Shown here piece by piece: positions 1 through 7,368 of a DNA stretch of 56,145 nucleotides (position 1 is its first letter; every line of letters begins with the position of its first letter). Source of the stretch: Methanomicrobiales archaeon (GTDB lineage: Archaea > Halobacteriota > Methanomicrobia > Methanomicrobiales > Methanospirillaceae); contig JANYKQ010000060.1 of the NCBI GenBank assembly GCA_025358115.1, forward strand, positions 1-56,145, in the 5' to 3' direction. The notes under the pieces were generated by a model. The model was not told where the DNA came from and did no database searches. It saw only the letters and a list, made by a program, of their open reading frames with translations. The position numbers and the translations under genes were made by a program.

Positions 1-32
1 CTGCTGCATTCTGCCGGATTCGGGGATATCTC

Positions 33-233
33 TCAACGGTTAAGAAAAATGACCGGCCGGTTCTCATATCGCTTGTCGGCGCATTTCAGGGAAATCCATT
101 CACACCTACTTGCGCTCACAGGACCGGCTGAATAGTTACCATTTTTTTTGATTTTAGAATAGTAAAAAAGCCCTTGAATTAGAGAGGAGGCACAATTACC
201 TAATCCAGCTATCGCAATTTTGATTTTTTCCAT
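33..233 (-). pseudogene. Truncated N-terminus of inositol-3-phosphate synthase
   Basis: The frame read from the ATG at 233 begins MEKIKIAIAGLGNCASSLIQ and continues GLFYYSK. This is the Rossmann nucleotide-binding start of the actinobacterial/archaeal type of myo-inositol-1-phosphate synthase, which converts glucose-6-phosphate to inositol phosphate for archaeal lipid head groups. Family members are roughly 360 residues or longer. Here the resemblance stops after about 30-35 codons, and the frame runs through unrelated sequence to a stop at 33. It therefore looks like a 5' gene remnant, cut by rearrangement, and not a functional enzyme. A TTG two codons upstream is possible, but ATG fits the family start better. 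The identification rests on a short but characteristic motif (GxGNCASSLxQG). Confidence 0.6.
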
Positions 234-704
234 GTTCAAATAGTGATTATTTTGTTATATTAAACCAATGGGTAAAATAATTCAAACGATGTTTCTGATT
301 TATGGGTGTAGGTTTAGAGAGTCCTTCGTTCATTTTCTTATGTTTGAATCATAGTAAATTCCCACGAAAAAATGCTGGGTTTTTATGAGATATTTTTGTC
401 CGTATCTCTTGGTATTTCTCACGTCGGAATATCAGATACAAAAAAAGGTCTAAATTTTAGTAATTTAGTCTAGTATAGACAATTTTGTTGACTACTCTGA
501 TCCCAAGTAAACAGGTATTGCAGAAAAAATTCAGAAATTCACAGAATATTTAAGAAACTCGGAAAATTTACTTGAGATACGACAAAATACGGTCATTTAT
601 TACCAGCAACCCAACTTAAAAAATTTCAGAAATGTCCCCCTTTTCAAAAGTCTTATCAGGATATCGCGCGTAAAGAGAGATCATCCCAATTTGGGGAGGA
701 TTTT
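234..704. other. AT-rich intergenic region
   Basis: About 470 bases, clearly richer in A+T than the rest of the window, with no convincing reading frame on either strand. It contains poly-A/T tracts and could carry the old promoter of the truncated inositol-phosphate-synthase fragment. I see no repeat array or RNA gene. Confidence 0.5.
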
Positions 705-872
705 ATGAAAACAAGCTGGAATGAAGCGGATTCTAACCAGCTAAAAGGTAGCTCCATAGCAGCACTTAAGCACTGGTGGTCCGATTCTCTAAATTATTTC
801 TTGGTAGTGGAACAAATCAGTGCGCGAGATGAGATAGAGGGGAGACTCTTCTCGGCTCATATGATTACGTAG
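705..872 (+). CDS. Possible small protein, 55 aa, unknown
   Basis: A 55-codon frame starts at an ATG preceded by a good ribosome-binding site (GGGGAGG, 5 nt before the ATG) and ends at TAG. The product is soluble-looking, with two adjacent Trp residues (KHWWSDS) and an acidic stretch (ARDEIEG). No family is recognised. It is convergent with the small membrane-protein gene at 929-1129. The strong ribosome-binding site is the main support. Length and lack of homology leave it uncertain. Confidence 0.35.
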   Translation: MKTSWNEADSNQLKGSSIAALKHWWSDSLNYFLVVEQISARDEIEGRLFSAHMIT

Positions 873-896
873 AGCCGTTGGTAGGTATACACTCTG

Positions 897-999
897 TTCG
901 CGGGCGCGTGGAGAGCTTTATCACGTCGTTAGTATGTAATGCGGCAGTGGATATCGGGGTCTTGTGTGGAACAGGAGCCGACATTCGCGGGCGCGTGGA
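897..999. repeat. 16-bp direct repeat, two copies
   Basis: TTCGCGGGCGCGTGGA occurs at 897-912 and again at 984-999. The second copy lies inside the 3' half of the small membrane-protein gene on the minus strand. The first lies just beyond its stop codon. This suggests a local duplication, with the first copy no longer in the gene's frame. Confidence 0.7.
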
Positions 1000-1129
1000 A
1001 TGCAGCCTGCTGGATCGGGAGATCGATGGCAAAGTAGTGGAGCATTGCTACGACAGTACCTAATATCGCCAGTGCAATAATGGACCATACCAGTTTTTTC
1101 AGTGCGTCAGATTGTTGTATTTCGGACAT
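929..1129 (-). CDS. Small single-TM protein, HYFAIDLP family, copy 1
   Basis: A 66-residue protein: a short polar N-terminus (about 12 residues), one hydrophobic segment (residues about 13-30), then HYFAIDLP-x-QQ, a Pro/Asn/Gly stretch, and a Cys-containing tail with PDIHC. The second small protein at 1445-1708 has the same layout: MS start, one membrane segment, HYFAIDLPQQQ, an AP-N-GS stretch and a PDIGC tail. The two are clear paralogues. The ATG is preceded by GGAG about 9 nt upstream. No known family is recognised. Orientation is inferred, with a short inside N-terminus and the conserved motif and cysteines outside, where they could pair or bind a ligand. Expression is unproven, but the shared motif in independent sequence argues for real coding. 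Confidence 0.6.
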   Translation of the reverse strand: MSEIQQSDALKKLVWSIIALAILGTVVAMLHYFAIDLPIQQAAFHAPANVGSCSTQDPDIHCRITY

Positions 1130-1444
1130 TTACCGATCTCCGGTGATACTCCTTTCAGACACAATCATTGATTAACGTTGTTTTTAATGGGGATCAATAG
1201 ACGCGTTTCATTTGGCTGATATGAATTACTGATGCGTATTGAAGATTTGAAAATAAAAATATTCTACAATCCATTATGTATTTCTTTAAAAAAGCATTGT
1301 TGAATTCCTATAGCAGCACTTTGTCGCCGATGATACGATTCTCTCACTTTTATTCAGAGAGCGATAGCCGGTTCCCGGGCAGATCAACAATATAACGATC
1401 TGCCAATGATATTTGCGACGAAAAAATGGGGTTTCACGAGGGAT
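1130..1444. other. Intergenic, no gene seen
   Basis: About 315 AT-rich bases between the two HYFAIDLP paralogues, holding the promoter of copy 1. It contains TATAGCAGCACTTT near 1310, which resembles CATAGCAGCACTTA near 755. Each lies roughly 130-180 bases beyond the stop of one paralogue. No other structure was recognised. Confidence 0.5.
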
Positions 1445-1708
1445 CTAACACCCAATGTCGGGACTGCAGCAGGAATGACGACAAGCCAGCCATGTAACCT
1501 GATCAATCTGGTTAGCCTGATAGAGATTATTACAATTCTTGATGCCATCAACATCGTACCATGATCCATTGTGCGGCGCCTGGACCTTCTGCTGTTGCGG
1601 CAGGTCAATGGCGAAATAGTGCACCCCGGCAACAAACGCTCCTGCGATCGAAAGGCAGATCATGAACAATACGAGCCGGGCAAGCGGCGATCTTTTGGAA
1701 CCTGACAT
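1445..1708 (-). CDS. Small single-TM protein, HYFAIDLP family, copy 2
   Basis: An 87-residue paralogue of the protein at 929-1129. It has an MSGSKRSPLAR start, a membrane segment (about residues 12-28), HYFAIDLPQQQ, an AP-N-GS stretch, then a longer Cys-rich tail ending SCCSPDIGC. I chose the ATG at 1708 over one at 1720: AGGATGG sits 8 nt before it, and the start then aligns with the MS start of copy 1. The tail has five cysteines, suggesting disulfides or metal binding on the outer face (inference). Function is unknown. A pair of related tiny membrane proteins in an AT-rich, fragment-bearing region suggests accessory DNA. Confidence 0.6.
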   Translation of the reverse strand: MSGSKRSPLARLVLFMICLSIAGAFVAGVHYFAIDLPQQQKVQAPHNGSWYDVDGIKNCNNLYQANQIDQVTWLACRHSCCSPDIGC

Positions 1709-2143
1709 GGGGAAAACCATCCTAATAATTAAGCGTTAATTTTTGATTGGGATGGATAGTATAAAAACCCGGGGAATTTGGAAGAAATGCAGGGAAAATG
1801 TTCCAACACGGTGTTCATGCCGGAAACCCCATAGCAGCATCCGATTTTAGAGATTTTTTTTCTGAAGAGTTTTTTCCGAGTATAGATCCAAAAAATTCCC
1901 GATTGTAGCATATGATATTGCTAAAAGAATTTCTCCGCTTCGTTTTTGAATGAAATAATGTACATCCATGCCTATCAGATGCAATAAAAACACCTTCTTA
2001 GATATCGATATCCCGGCGTGATGGGTGTGACAGGATAACGCCCATCCTATTCCTGCCACGGGCAGGTTGTGGGATAGGGGGCGGATCGCAGATTAAAAAA
2101 GAACCGGTAACTAATTATTTTTAGAAAAAGTGATAATCCAATC
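1709..2143. other. Intergenic, no convincing gene
   Basis: About 430 bases. A 70-codon minus-strand frame (1847-2059) contains MDVHYF, faintly recalling the VHYF of the upstream paralogues, but the rest does not align. CCATAGCAGCATCC occurs near 1828, a third variant of the short TAGCAGCA element. This could be a decayed third paralogue, but the evidence is too weak to call. Confidence 0.4.
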
Positions 2144-3793
2144 CTATGCCGTTGCCGTTACTGATGTGTTCACCGCAGTAGTTTCTAAAGGCGTTATCGT
2201 GGGATTGACGGTTTTGGTTGGTTCTGCGGTTGGCGGGGGCCTGAGATCAACCTGGAAATCGATGATTCCCTTGGGTGCCGTGGTTGTCTTGCGTTCCATC
2301 GAGATGCCATTTTTATACACTTCAATGGCGAGCAGATCGGATGAACCATCCAGTTTCTGGATGGATGCCACGACCGGGCCGTTAATCGTTGAAATCATAA
2401 AGAACTGGTCTCCGGTATCCTTATCCGCAACTGAAGTCTGGCCGCCGGGAGTACCATACGTGCCGCTGAACTTACCCGGATAGGTAATCCGCACCCAGAC
2501 TCCATTGGGCGGAACAGCGAGCTGGGGTGCTGTCGTGGGGCTCATGAGTACTTCCGGCGTGGTGACAACCGGAGCGGGGGTCTGGACCGGGGTTGGTGCC
2601 GCTGTAGTAACGACAGGGATGGGAGTAATTGCCGGTGTGACTGCCGGTGCCTGCGGGGTTGTGCCGGCAATGTTTGAGAAGATGACCATGCCAATGATGG
2701 CTGCCAGGATAACGATGGCTATGACAGCGATAGAGGCGAATTTCATTTTTCGTGGTGGCTGAACCGGTGTGGTGGCAGGAAGGACTGGCAGGAACGGAGC
2801 CGGTGATGCAGTAGAAGAAGCCTCCGCAGGCACGGTCTCTCCGGAAACCGGTTGTACCGGTGTATCGGCCAGCGGGGGAACTTCAGCGGGAGTTTCAACA
2901 GCCGGGGTTTCAGCAAGTGGTGGCGGGGCAGGATACTGGCGGGGAACCAGGGGGGCCGGTTCACTGCGGCGGGGAACTGAATCTTCAATCAGGGGTTCTA
3001 TCGAGTGAATAACCTCTTCAAGTGTACGCTCCTTGCGTTCTGCACCCATGCCAAAGACCGGGGGGGTTGGGATCTGGACCTGGGGAACTGCGGACGGTGC
3101 AGCTGGCGGGGGGGAAGTAACCGGTGGTGTTGAAAAGGCCGGTGATGATACTGCCGGTTGTTCTGCCGGAGCTGCAACCGGTGTCCCGCACCGGTTACAG
3201 AACACGGATTCGGGGGGGACACGGTTGCCGCACCGGGAGCAGAACGAACCAACGGGCAGGGTTGTTGTCTCAAAGGGACGTGGCATCGATGGTACGGAGT
3301 CGATGATACTTCTCCGGGGCCGGGAGATCTCGACCTTCTTTTTTTGCGATGATGAACCCGAAATATCCGGATATGACGGGGTCGGTGTATCCGGATTGCG
3401 GGCAGATTCCAGGTCCGGTGCAGTTGCTCCGGAGAGTACTGTGGAATGATCAAAAGCAGCGATCCGCTCTTTGATCACCCTCAACCAGTCATCCCGTTCC
3501 CTGCGCCGTTCGCCGCTGGCTTCGCGGGGAAAGGTAAAAATCATCTGGCGCGTTGTGAGGCCTTTTGCTATAATGGTGAACGTAAGGATGGGGTCACGAA
3601 TTGCATTCTCGCCACCATCAACCGTACTGATGGTTCCGATCAGTATCTCCTGGGGGGGGATGACTCCTTTCTTGTTGTCAAGAAGAATCAGGCGCTTACT
3701 GGTAAGAACTGCATCAAACACTACCGATTTTACTTTTATATTATGAGCCTCTAGGAGAATTGTTTCATCGTTATATAATTCAGGAATACCCAT
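2144..3793 (-). CDS. Zinc-ribbon, single-TM protein with PH/GRAM-like N-terminus
   Basis: A 549-residue protein of four parts. Residues about 1-120 form a beta-rich domain like the PH/GRAM-type domains of archaeal proteins (inference). At about 190-215 lies a zinc ribbon, CSRCG(x9)CNRCG, with two CxxC pairs. A long Pro/Ala/Val-rich linker follows, then one membrane segment (FASIAVIAIVILAAIIG) near residue 365. Another Pro/Thr-rich stretch leads to a beta domain (NGVWVRITYPGKFSGTYG) of the type seen in outward-facing methanogen proteins, and a Thr-rich tail. The likely topology is inside zinc ribbon and outside C-terminal domain. The ATG at 3793 is preferred over a TTG five codons upstream because AAGGGG precedes it. 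It is a stand-alone gene. The domain layout is clear, the role unknown. Confidence 0.75.
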   Translation of the reverse strand: MGIPELYNDETILLEAHNIKVKSVVFDAVLTSKRLILLDNKKGVIPPQEILIGTISTVDGGENAIRDPILTFTIIAKGLTTRQMIFTFPREASGERRRERDDWLRVIKERIAAFDHSTVLSGATAPDLESARNPDTPTPSYPDISGSSSQKKKVEISRPRRSIIDSVPSMPRPFETTTLPVGSFCSRCGNRVPPESVFCNRCGTPVAAPAEQPAVSSPAFSTPPVTSPPPAAPSAVPQVQIPTPPVFGMGAERKERTLEEVIHSIEPLIEDSVPRRSEPAPLVPRQYPAPPPLAETPAVETPAEVPPLADTPVQPVSGETVPAEASSTASPAPFLPVLPATTPVQPPRKMKFASIAVIAIVILAAIIGMVIFSNIAGTTPQAPAVTPAITPIPVVTTAAPTPVQTPAPVVTTPEVLMSPTTAPQLAVPPNGVWVRITYPGKFSGTYGTPGGQTSVADKDTGDQFFMISTINGPVVASIQKLDGSSDLLAIEVYKNGISMERKTTTAPKGIIDFQVDLRPPPTAEPTKTVNPTITPLETTAVNTSVTATA

Positions 3794-3987
3794 ACAACCC
3801 CTTCTCAATAATATTTAGGTTATTGACAGAAAATAAGGATTTGCAAAAAAACCTGCTATTTGAATAAAACAGCCTGCATGAAACCGGGCAGGACCTGCTC
3901 CGGAAAATGAATTTTTGAATTGCTCCCTGCCATATCACGGTTTTTCTGATTCTTCGTCAGCAGAGCACTCAAAAAATTATGGGAAAA

Positions 3988-5265
3988 TCAGAGATATTCC
4001 CGCTCATTCATGTAGGGGCGAAGGACCGGCGGGACCTGTACACGGCCATCCGCTTCCTGGAAGTTTTCAAGAATTGCACGCATAACGCGCGAAGTTGCGA
4101 TCGCGGTGGAATTTAAGGTATGGATGTGCTGTTTTACCACAAACTCACTTTTATCCCGAACCTTGATGTTGAGCCGGACCGCCTGGTACGAGGTGCAGTT
4201 GGAACAGGAGACAACCTCCCGGTAGGCATTTTCCCGGGGCATCCAGACCTCGATATCATACTTCTTTGCAGCAACGGTACCAATATCTCCCGTGCAGATA
4301 TTCACGACATGATAGGGGAGTCCTAAGTTCTGGAATATCTCTTCTGCATTTGCCAGGAGCTCTTCATGGATCGTCCAGGAGTCCTCCGGCTTGCAGAAGA
4401 CAAACTGTTCGACTTTGGTGAACTGGTGGACCCGGAACAGCCCTTTCGTGTCAAGACCGTGCGCGCCGATCTCGCGCCGGAAGCAGGGAGAGATGCCGGC
4501 AAGCCGTAACGGGAGATCTTTTTCCTCAAAGATCTCATCCTGGTACATGGCCCCGATCGGGTGCTCGCTGGTGGCGATGAGATAGGCATCATTGCCTTCG
4601 ATCTTGTACATCACCTTCTCGAAATCCCCGAGATCCGTGACCCCCTCGTACGAAGAGCGGTTGATCATATAGGGAGGGATGACCGGGACGTACCCTTTCT
4701 TTGCCAGGAGATCGATGGCATAGCGCTGGAGCGCCATGTCGAGCAGGACAAGGTTGCCTTTCAAGAAATAGAAGCCGGCACCGGAAATTTTTGTTGCCCG
4801 CTCGAAATCAGCCCAGCCCATGTCAGCGGCAAGCTGCCCGTGGTTCTTTATCTCGAAATCAAAAACCCGGGGTTCACCAACCCGCTTTATTTCGATATTT
4901 CCGGTATCATCTTTCCCAAACGGAACACTCTCGTGCAGGATATTGGGCAGGCGCATCAGGTAGGACTTGATGGTCGCAGCGTTCTCTTCCTGCTCGGTAT
5001 CACAGTCCTTGATCTTCTGGGGAAGCCCGGCTGCTTCGGCCATCAGGCCGGTTGCGTCCTGGCCGGCTTTTCGTGCAGTATTGATTTCCCGGGCTATGGT
5101 GTTGCGTCGCTGGCGAAGGACATCAGTCTCCTGTTTGAGTTCGCGTGACCGGGCATCTTTTTTAAGCAGTTCATCAACCCATGCGAGTTTCTCTGTGTCA
5201 TTGCGTTTATTGAGATCTGCCTTAACTGCATCCGGATTTGCCCTTATGAACCTGATGTCAAGCAT
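3988..5265 (-). CDS. serS: Seryl-tRNA synthetase (bacterial-type class II)
   Basis: A 425-residue cytoplasmic enzyme that charges tRNA-Ser with serine. The N-terminal MLDIRFIRANPDAVK and the following charged helices (about 1-110) are the tRNA-binding coiled-coil arm. The class II core follows, with the motif 2 region (SPCFRREIGAHG, then GLFRVHQFTKVEQ) near 260-285 and motif 3 near the C-terminus (ATSRVMRAILENFQ). Length matches the common SerRS form and not the zinc-dependent rare form found in some methanogens. A ribosome-binding site, GAGGT, lies about 9 nt upstream of the ATG. It is divergent from the cooC-cdh block, separated by 412 bases. Confidence 0.97.
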   Translation of the reverse strand: MLDIRFIRANPDAVKADLNKRNDTEKLAWVDELLKKDARSRELKQETDVLRQRRNTIAREINTARKAGQDATGLMAEAAGLPQKIKDCDTEQEENAATIKSYLMRLPNILHESVPFGKDDTGNIEIKRVGEPRVFDFEIKNHGQLAADMGWADFERATKISGAGFYFLKGNLVLLDMALQRYAIDLLAKKGYVPVIPPYMINRSSYEGVTDLGDFEKVMYKIEGNDAYLIATSEHPIGAMYQDEIFEEKDLPLRLAGISPCFRREIGAHGLDTKGLFRVHQFTKVEQFVFCKPEDSWTIHEELLANAEEIFQNLGLPYHVVNICTGDIGTVAAKKYDIEVWMPRENAYREVVSCSNCTSYQAVRLNIKVRDKSEFVVKQHIHTLNSTAIATSRVMRAILENFQEADGRVQVPPVLRPYMNEREYL

Positions 5266-5360
5266 TCAAAGATACCTCTTTTATTGATTTTACTTAATTG
5301 ATGGATTACCCAATTATTATGCATTGTTTTCATTCTTATTTTACACAGGTGATTTCAAAG

Positions 5361-5380
5361 ATGGGGGTTGAGACCCCCAT
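5361..5380. repeat. Perfect hairpin, 8-bp stem
   Basis: ATGGGGGT and ACCCCCAT pair perfectly around a 4-nt TGAG loop. It is the first of three GC-rich hairpins between serS and cooC. There is no T-run after it, so it does not look like a simple terminator. Confidence 0.8.
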
Positions 5381-5400
5381 ACCCCCGGTCGTGATGAACG

Positions 5401-5432
5401 CCGCCGCCCCCGACGGGGCGCCCCCGCGGCGG
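5401..5432. repeat. GC-rich hairpin, CCGCCGC/GCGGCGG arms
   Basis: Seven-base arms CCGCCGC (5401-5407) and GCGGCGG (5426-5432) enclose a C/G block that can itself pair (CCCC/GGGG). TTTT follows at once on the + strand, so it could also act as a terminator-like structure. Confidence 0.6.
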
Positions 5433-5478
5433 TTTTGATGACAAAATTGCCACTGGCTGAATTGTTAAAACCGTTCTG

Positions 5479-5512
5479 CCCCGCCGTGCCTCGAAGAGGC
5501 CCTGAGGCGGGG
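5479..5512. repeat. Nested hairpin; member of a dispersed GC-rich repeat
   Basis: Outer arms CCCCGCC (5479-5485) and GGCGGGG (5506-5512) and inner arms GCCTC (5488-5492) and GAGGC (5496-5500) form a nested stem-loop. The reverse complement of 5489-5510, starting CCGCCTCAGGGCCTCTTC, resembles sequences at 49662-49679 (CCGCCTCGGGGCCTCTTC) and 33922-33939, all intergenic. Confidence 0.6.
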
Positions 5513-5624
5513 GACATCCCAATAAATTATGAGTAACCTTAATCTAACCAACGCAGGATTCTTTTTGTTAGTAAGCACTCGAAACCCCGGTTTACCATCC
5601 AGTGTCCATCATCTACCCCAAACA

Positions 5625-5635
5625 GTATTTTTATC
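5625..5635 (+). promoter_or_regulatory. Putative TATA box of the cooC-cdh block
   Basis: GTATTTTTATC lies about 45 nt before the first ATG of the block. Allowing about 25 nt from TATA box to start site gives a short leader with AAGGA (5661-5665) as ribosome-binding site. This is prediction by pattern only. Confidence 0.4.
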
Positions 5636-5677
5636 TCGCGTAACGGCACCAGTAATGTTTAAGGAAATCACCAGATT

Positions 5678-6466
5678 ATGAAAATTGCAGTTGCCGGTAA
5701 AGGGGGCCTGGGCAAGACATTTATCGCGGGAAGCCTGGCTTCGTATTTTTCCCGGCAGGGTCATCCCGTGATTGCCATCGATACCGATCCCTCTCCCAAT
5801 CTTGCCATGACATTAGGGCTGTCTCCGGAGGAAGCAGCCCGGATTGTGCCCATTGCTGAGAATGAACAGTTGATCAGGCTCAAGACCGGTACGGAATTCT
5901 CCGGTGTGTTCCGCCTCACGTTCTCGGTTGAAGATATTATCGGGAAATACTCGGTTGCAACTCCCGCCGGTCCTTCGCTCATGGTCATGGGGACGGTCCG
6001 CTCGATGGGTTCCGGGTGTACCTGCCCGGCCAACTCGCTTGTCAAGGCACTGCTGCGACACCTGGTGGTTGAACGCAATGAGATTGTAATCCTCGACATG
6101 GAGGCGGGTGTAGAACATCTCGGGCGGGGAACGGCTGAGCATGTCGATATCCTGCTCGTGATTGCCGACGCGAACCGGAAATCCCTGGAAATTGCAAAAA
6201 CGATCTGCAGGCTTGCCGGTAATTCAGCGATTAAAAAGATCTTCCTTGTGGGAAACCGCATTGCGGATGTGCGGCAGGAAACCTCAGTGCGGACATTTGC
6301 CGATGAGCACGGTATCGCGGTTCTCGCCATGATCCCGTTTGACCCGGCTGTGGCTGAAGCCGGCATGACCGGCAATCCACCGGATGACGACCTGTCTCCC
6401 GCACTGCTGGCAATCGGCAAGCTTGCCGAAACAATTTCGGCTTTAGGGCCGGAACAGGATAAGTAA
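5678..6466 (+). CDS. cooC: CooC-type nickel-insertion ATPase (canonical P-loop)
   Basis: A 262-residue SIMIBI-class ATPase of the MinD/CooC family, which matures the nickel-iron clusters of CO dehydrogenase or acetyl-CoA synthase. The N-terminus has the deviant Walker A motif GKGGLGKT (residues 7-14) with the signature lysine K8. The switch region VIAIDTDPSPN is at about 31-41. The CxC motif (GCTCPA, C114 and C116), which binds metal at the CooC dimer interface, is present, as is ILDMEAGVEH as Walker B-like sequence. It is the first gene of the + strand block, 25 nt upstream of a second CooC-like gene and directly before cdhA, which supports the role. The family role is established, the assignment to a particular cluster is not. 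Confidence 0.9.
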   Translation: MKIAVAGKGGLGKTFIAGSLASYFSRQGHPVIAIDTDPSPNLAMTLGLSPEEAARIVPIAENEQLIRLKTGTEFSGVFRLTFSVEDIIGKYSVATPAGPSLMVMGTVRSMGSGCTCPANSLVKALLRHLVVERNEIVILDMEAGVEHLGRGTAEHVDILLVIADANRKSLEIAKTICRLAGNSAIKKIFLVGNRIADVRQETSVRTFADEHGIAVLAMIPFDPAVAEAGMTGNPPDDDLSPALLAIGKLAETISALGPEQDK

Positions 6467-6491
6467 TATCTGGAGATGGAGTGAGCACCGG

Positions 6492-7259
6492 ATGAAAACA
6501 ATTGTTACGATGGGCCGGGGGGGAACCGGAAAGAGCAGTTTTGTTGCCCTTATGGCAAAGTACCTCATCGGTAAGGGTAAAACGCCCCTGCTCTTAGTGG
6601 ATGCGGACCCGGACCAGAACCTGGCCGAGATGGTGGGTGTTGACCTGGAAGCGGCCGGCAAAAAGACGATCGCAGAACTCTTATCGGACACATTTATTGC
6701 AAAAGGGGGGACGACGGTCGGGGTAGCACCCTCGCACCGGATCGAAAACCGGATCTGGGAAGAGGGCCTGTACGAAGGGGACTGGTTCGATCTCTTCGCG
6801 GTCGGCACGAAATGGGTGGAGGGCTGTTACTGCCTCCCGGATGCCGCACTCAAGAATGCCCTCCTTTCCATTACCAAAAATTACGAGTATATCCTGATCG
6901 ATTCTCCCGGCGGACTCGAGCACCTCAACCGGAAGATCGCCAGCAATGTCGATATCATATTCGATGTCATGGGGCCCTCAGCCAAGTCGTTTGCCCATGT
7001 CCGGCGTGCGTACCGGGTGATCGGGGAAGTCGGCATCAGTTTCAACCGGTTTTTTGTTATCGGGGGTTATGCCTTTCCTCCTGATGTATCGGCCCGCGCA
7101 TCGGCAGAAACCGGTCTTCCCTACCCGGGCAATATCGCCTTTGATAACGAAGTCGCTGCCCATGTCCTTGCCGGGGAATCGCTTCTCGACATTCCGGATA
7201 CCTCCGTTGCCTATCGTTCCGTTTCAGAAATTATGGATCAGGTTCTCGCCCTGCCATAA
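6492..7259 (+). CDS. CooC-like ATPase with Arg in place of the signature Lys
   Basis: A 255-residue second member of the CooC family. The Walker A region reads GRGGTGKSS (residues 8-16). The P-loop lysine (K14) and Ser remain, but the signature lysine of the deviant Walker A motif is Arg at residue 9. The CxC metal motif is retained (GCYCLPD, C112 and C114), as are LLVDADPDQN (switch I) and LIDSPGGLEH (Walker B-like). GGAGTGA gives a good ribosome-binding site. The gene lies between cooC and cdhA, so a role in loading nickel into the CdhA C-cluster or CdhC A-cluster is a reasonable inference, perhaps as a division of labour with the first copy. Bacterial acs clusters also carry two such ATPases (CooC and AcsF). 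Confidence 0.85.
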   Translation: MKTIVTMGRGGTGKSSFVALMAKYLIGKGKTPLLLVDADPDQNLAEMVGVDLEAAGKKTIAELLSDTFIAKGGTTVGVAPSHRIENRIWEEGLYEGDWFDLFAVGTKWVEGCYCLPDAALKNALLSITKNYEYILIDSPGGLEHLNRKIASNVDIIFDVMGPSAKSFAHVRRAYRVIGEVGISFNRFFVIGGYAFPPDVSARASAETGLPYPGNIAFDNEVAAHVLAGESLLDIPDTSVAYRSVSEIMDQVLALP

Positions 7260-7368
7260 AAAAAGGGCCGGGTTTTTGCCAGTAATGTATCCTGTGACGG
7301 TCTTTTTGACCAGCCGGAGCAAAAACCAAGGAAAAACCAGACCCCGGTGTCTCCTTCGATAACCTTAT

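Larger units (their letters stand above)
5266..5677. other. Divergent promoter region of serS and the cooC-cdh block
   Basis: No gene. The outer parts are AT-rich promoter sequence, while the middle (about 5361-5513) is an abrupt GC-rich patch with three strong hairpins, listed separately. This is unexpected for a divergent archaeal promoter region. Confidence 0.7.

Noticed and set aside
1847-2059. Third HYFAIDLP-like gene (MDVHYF) on the minus strand
   Set aside because: Only four residues match the motif; no hydrophobic helix before it, and no good ribosome-binding site.
2505-3453. Several long frames opposite the Pro-rich linker of the zinc-ribbon protein
   Set aside because: They are artefacts of the repetitive Pro/Ala codons on the coding strand.
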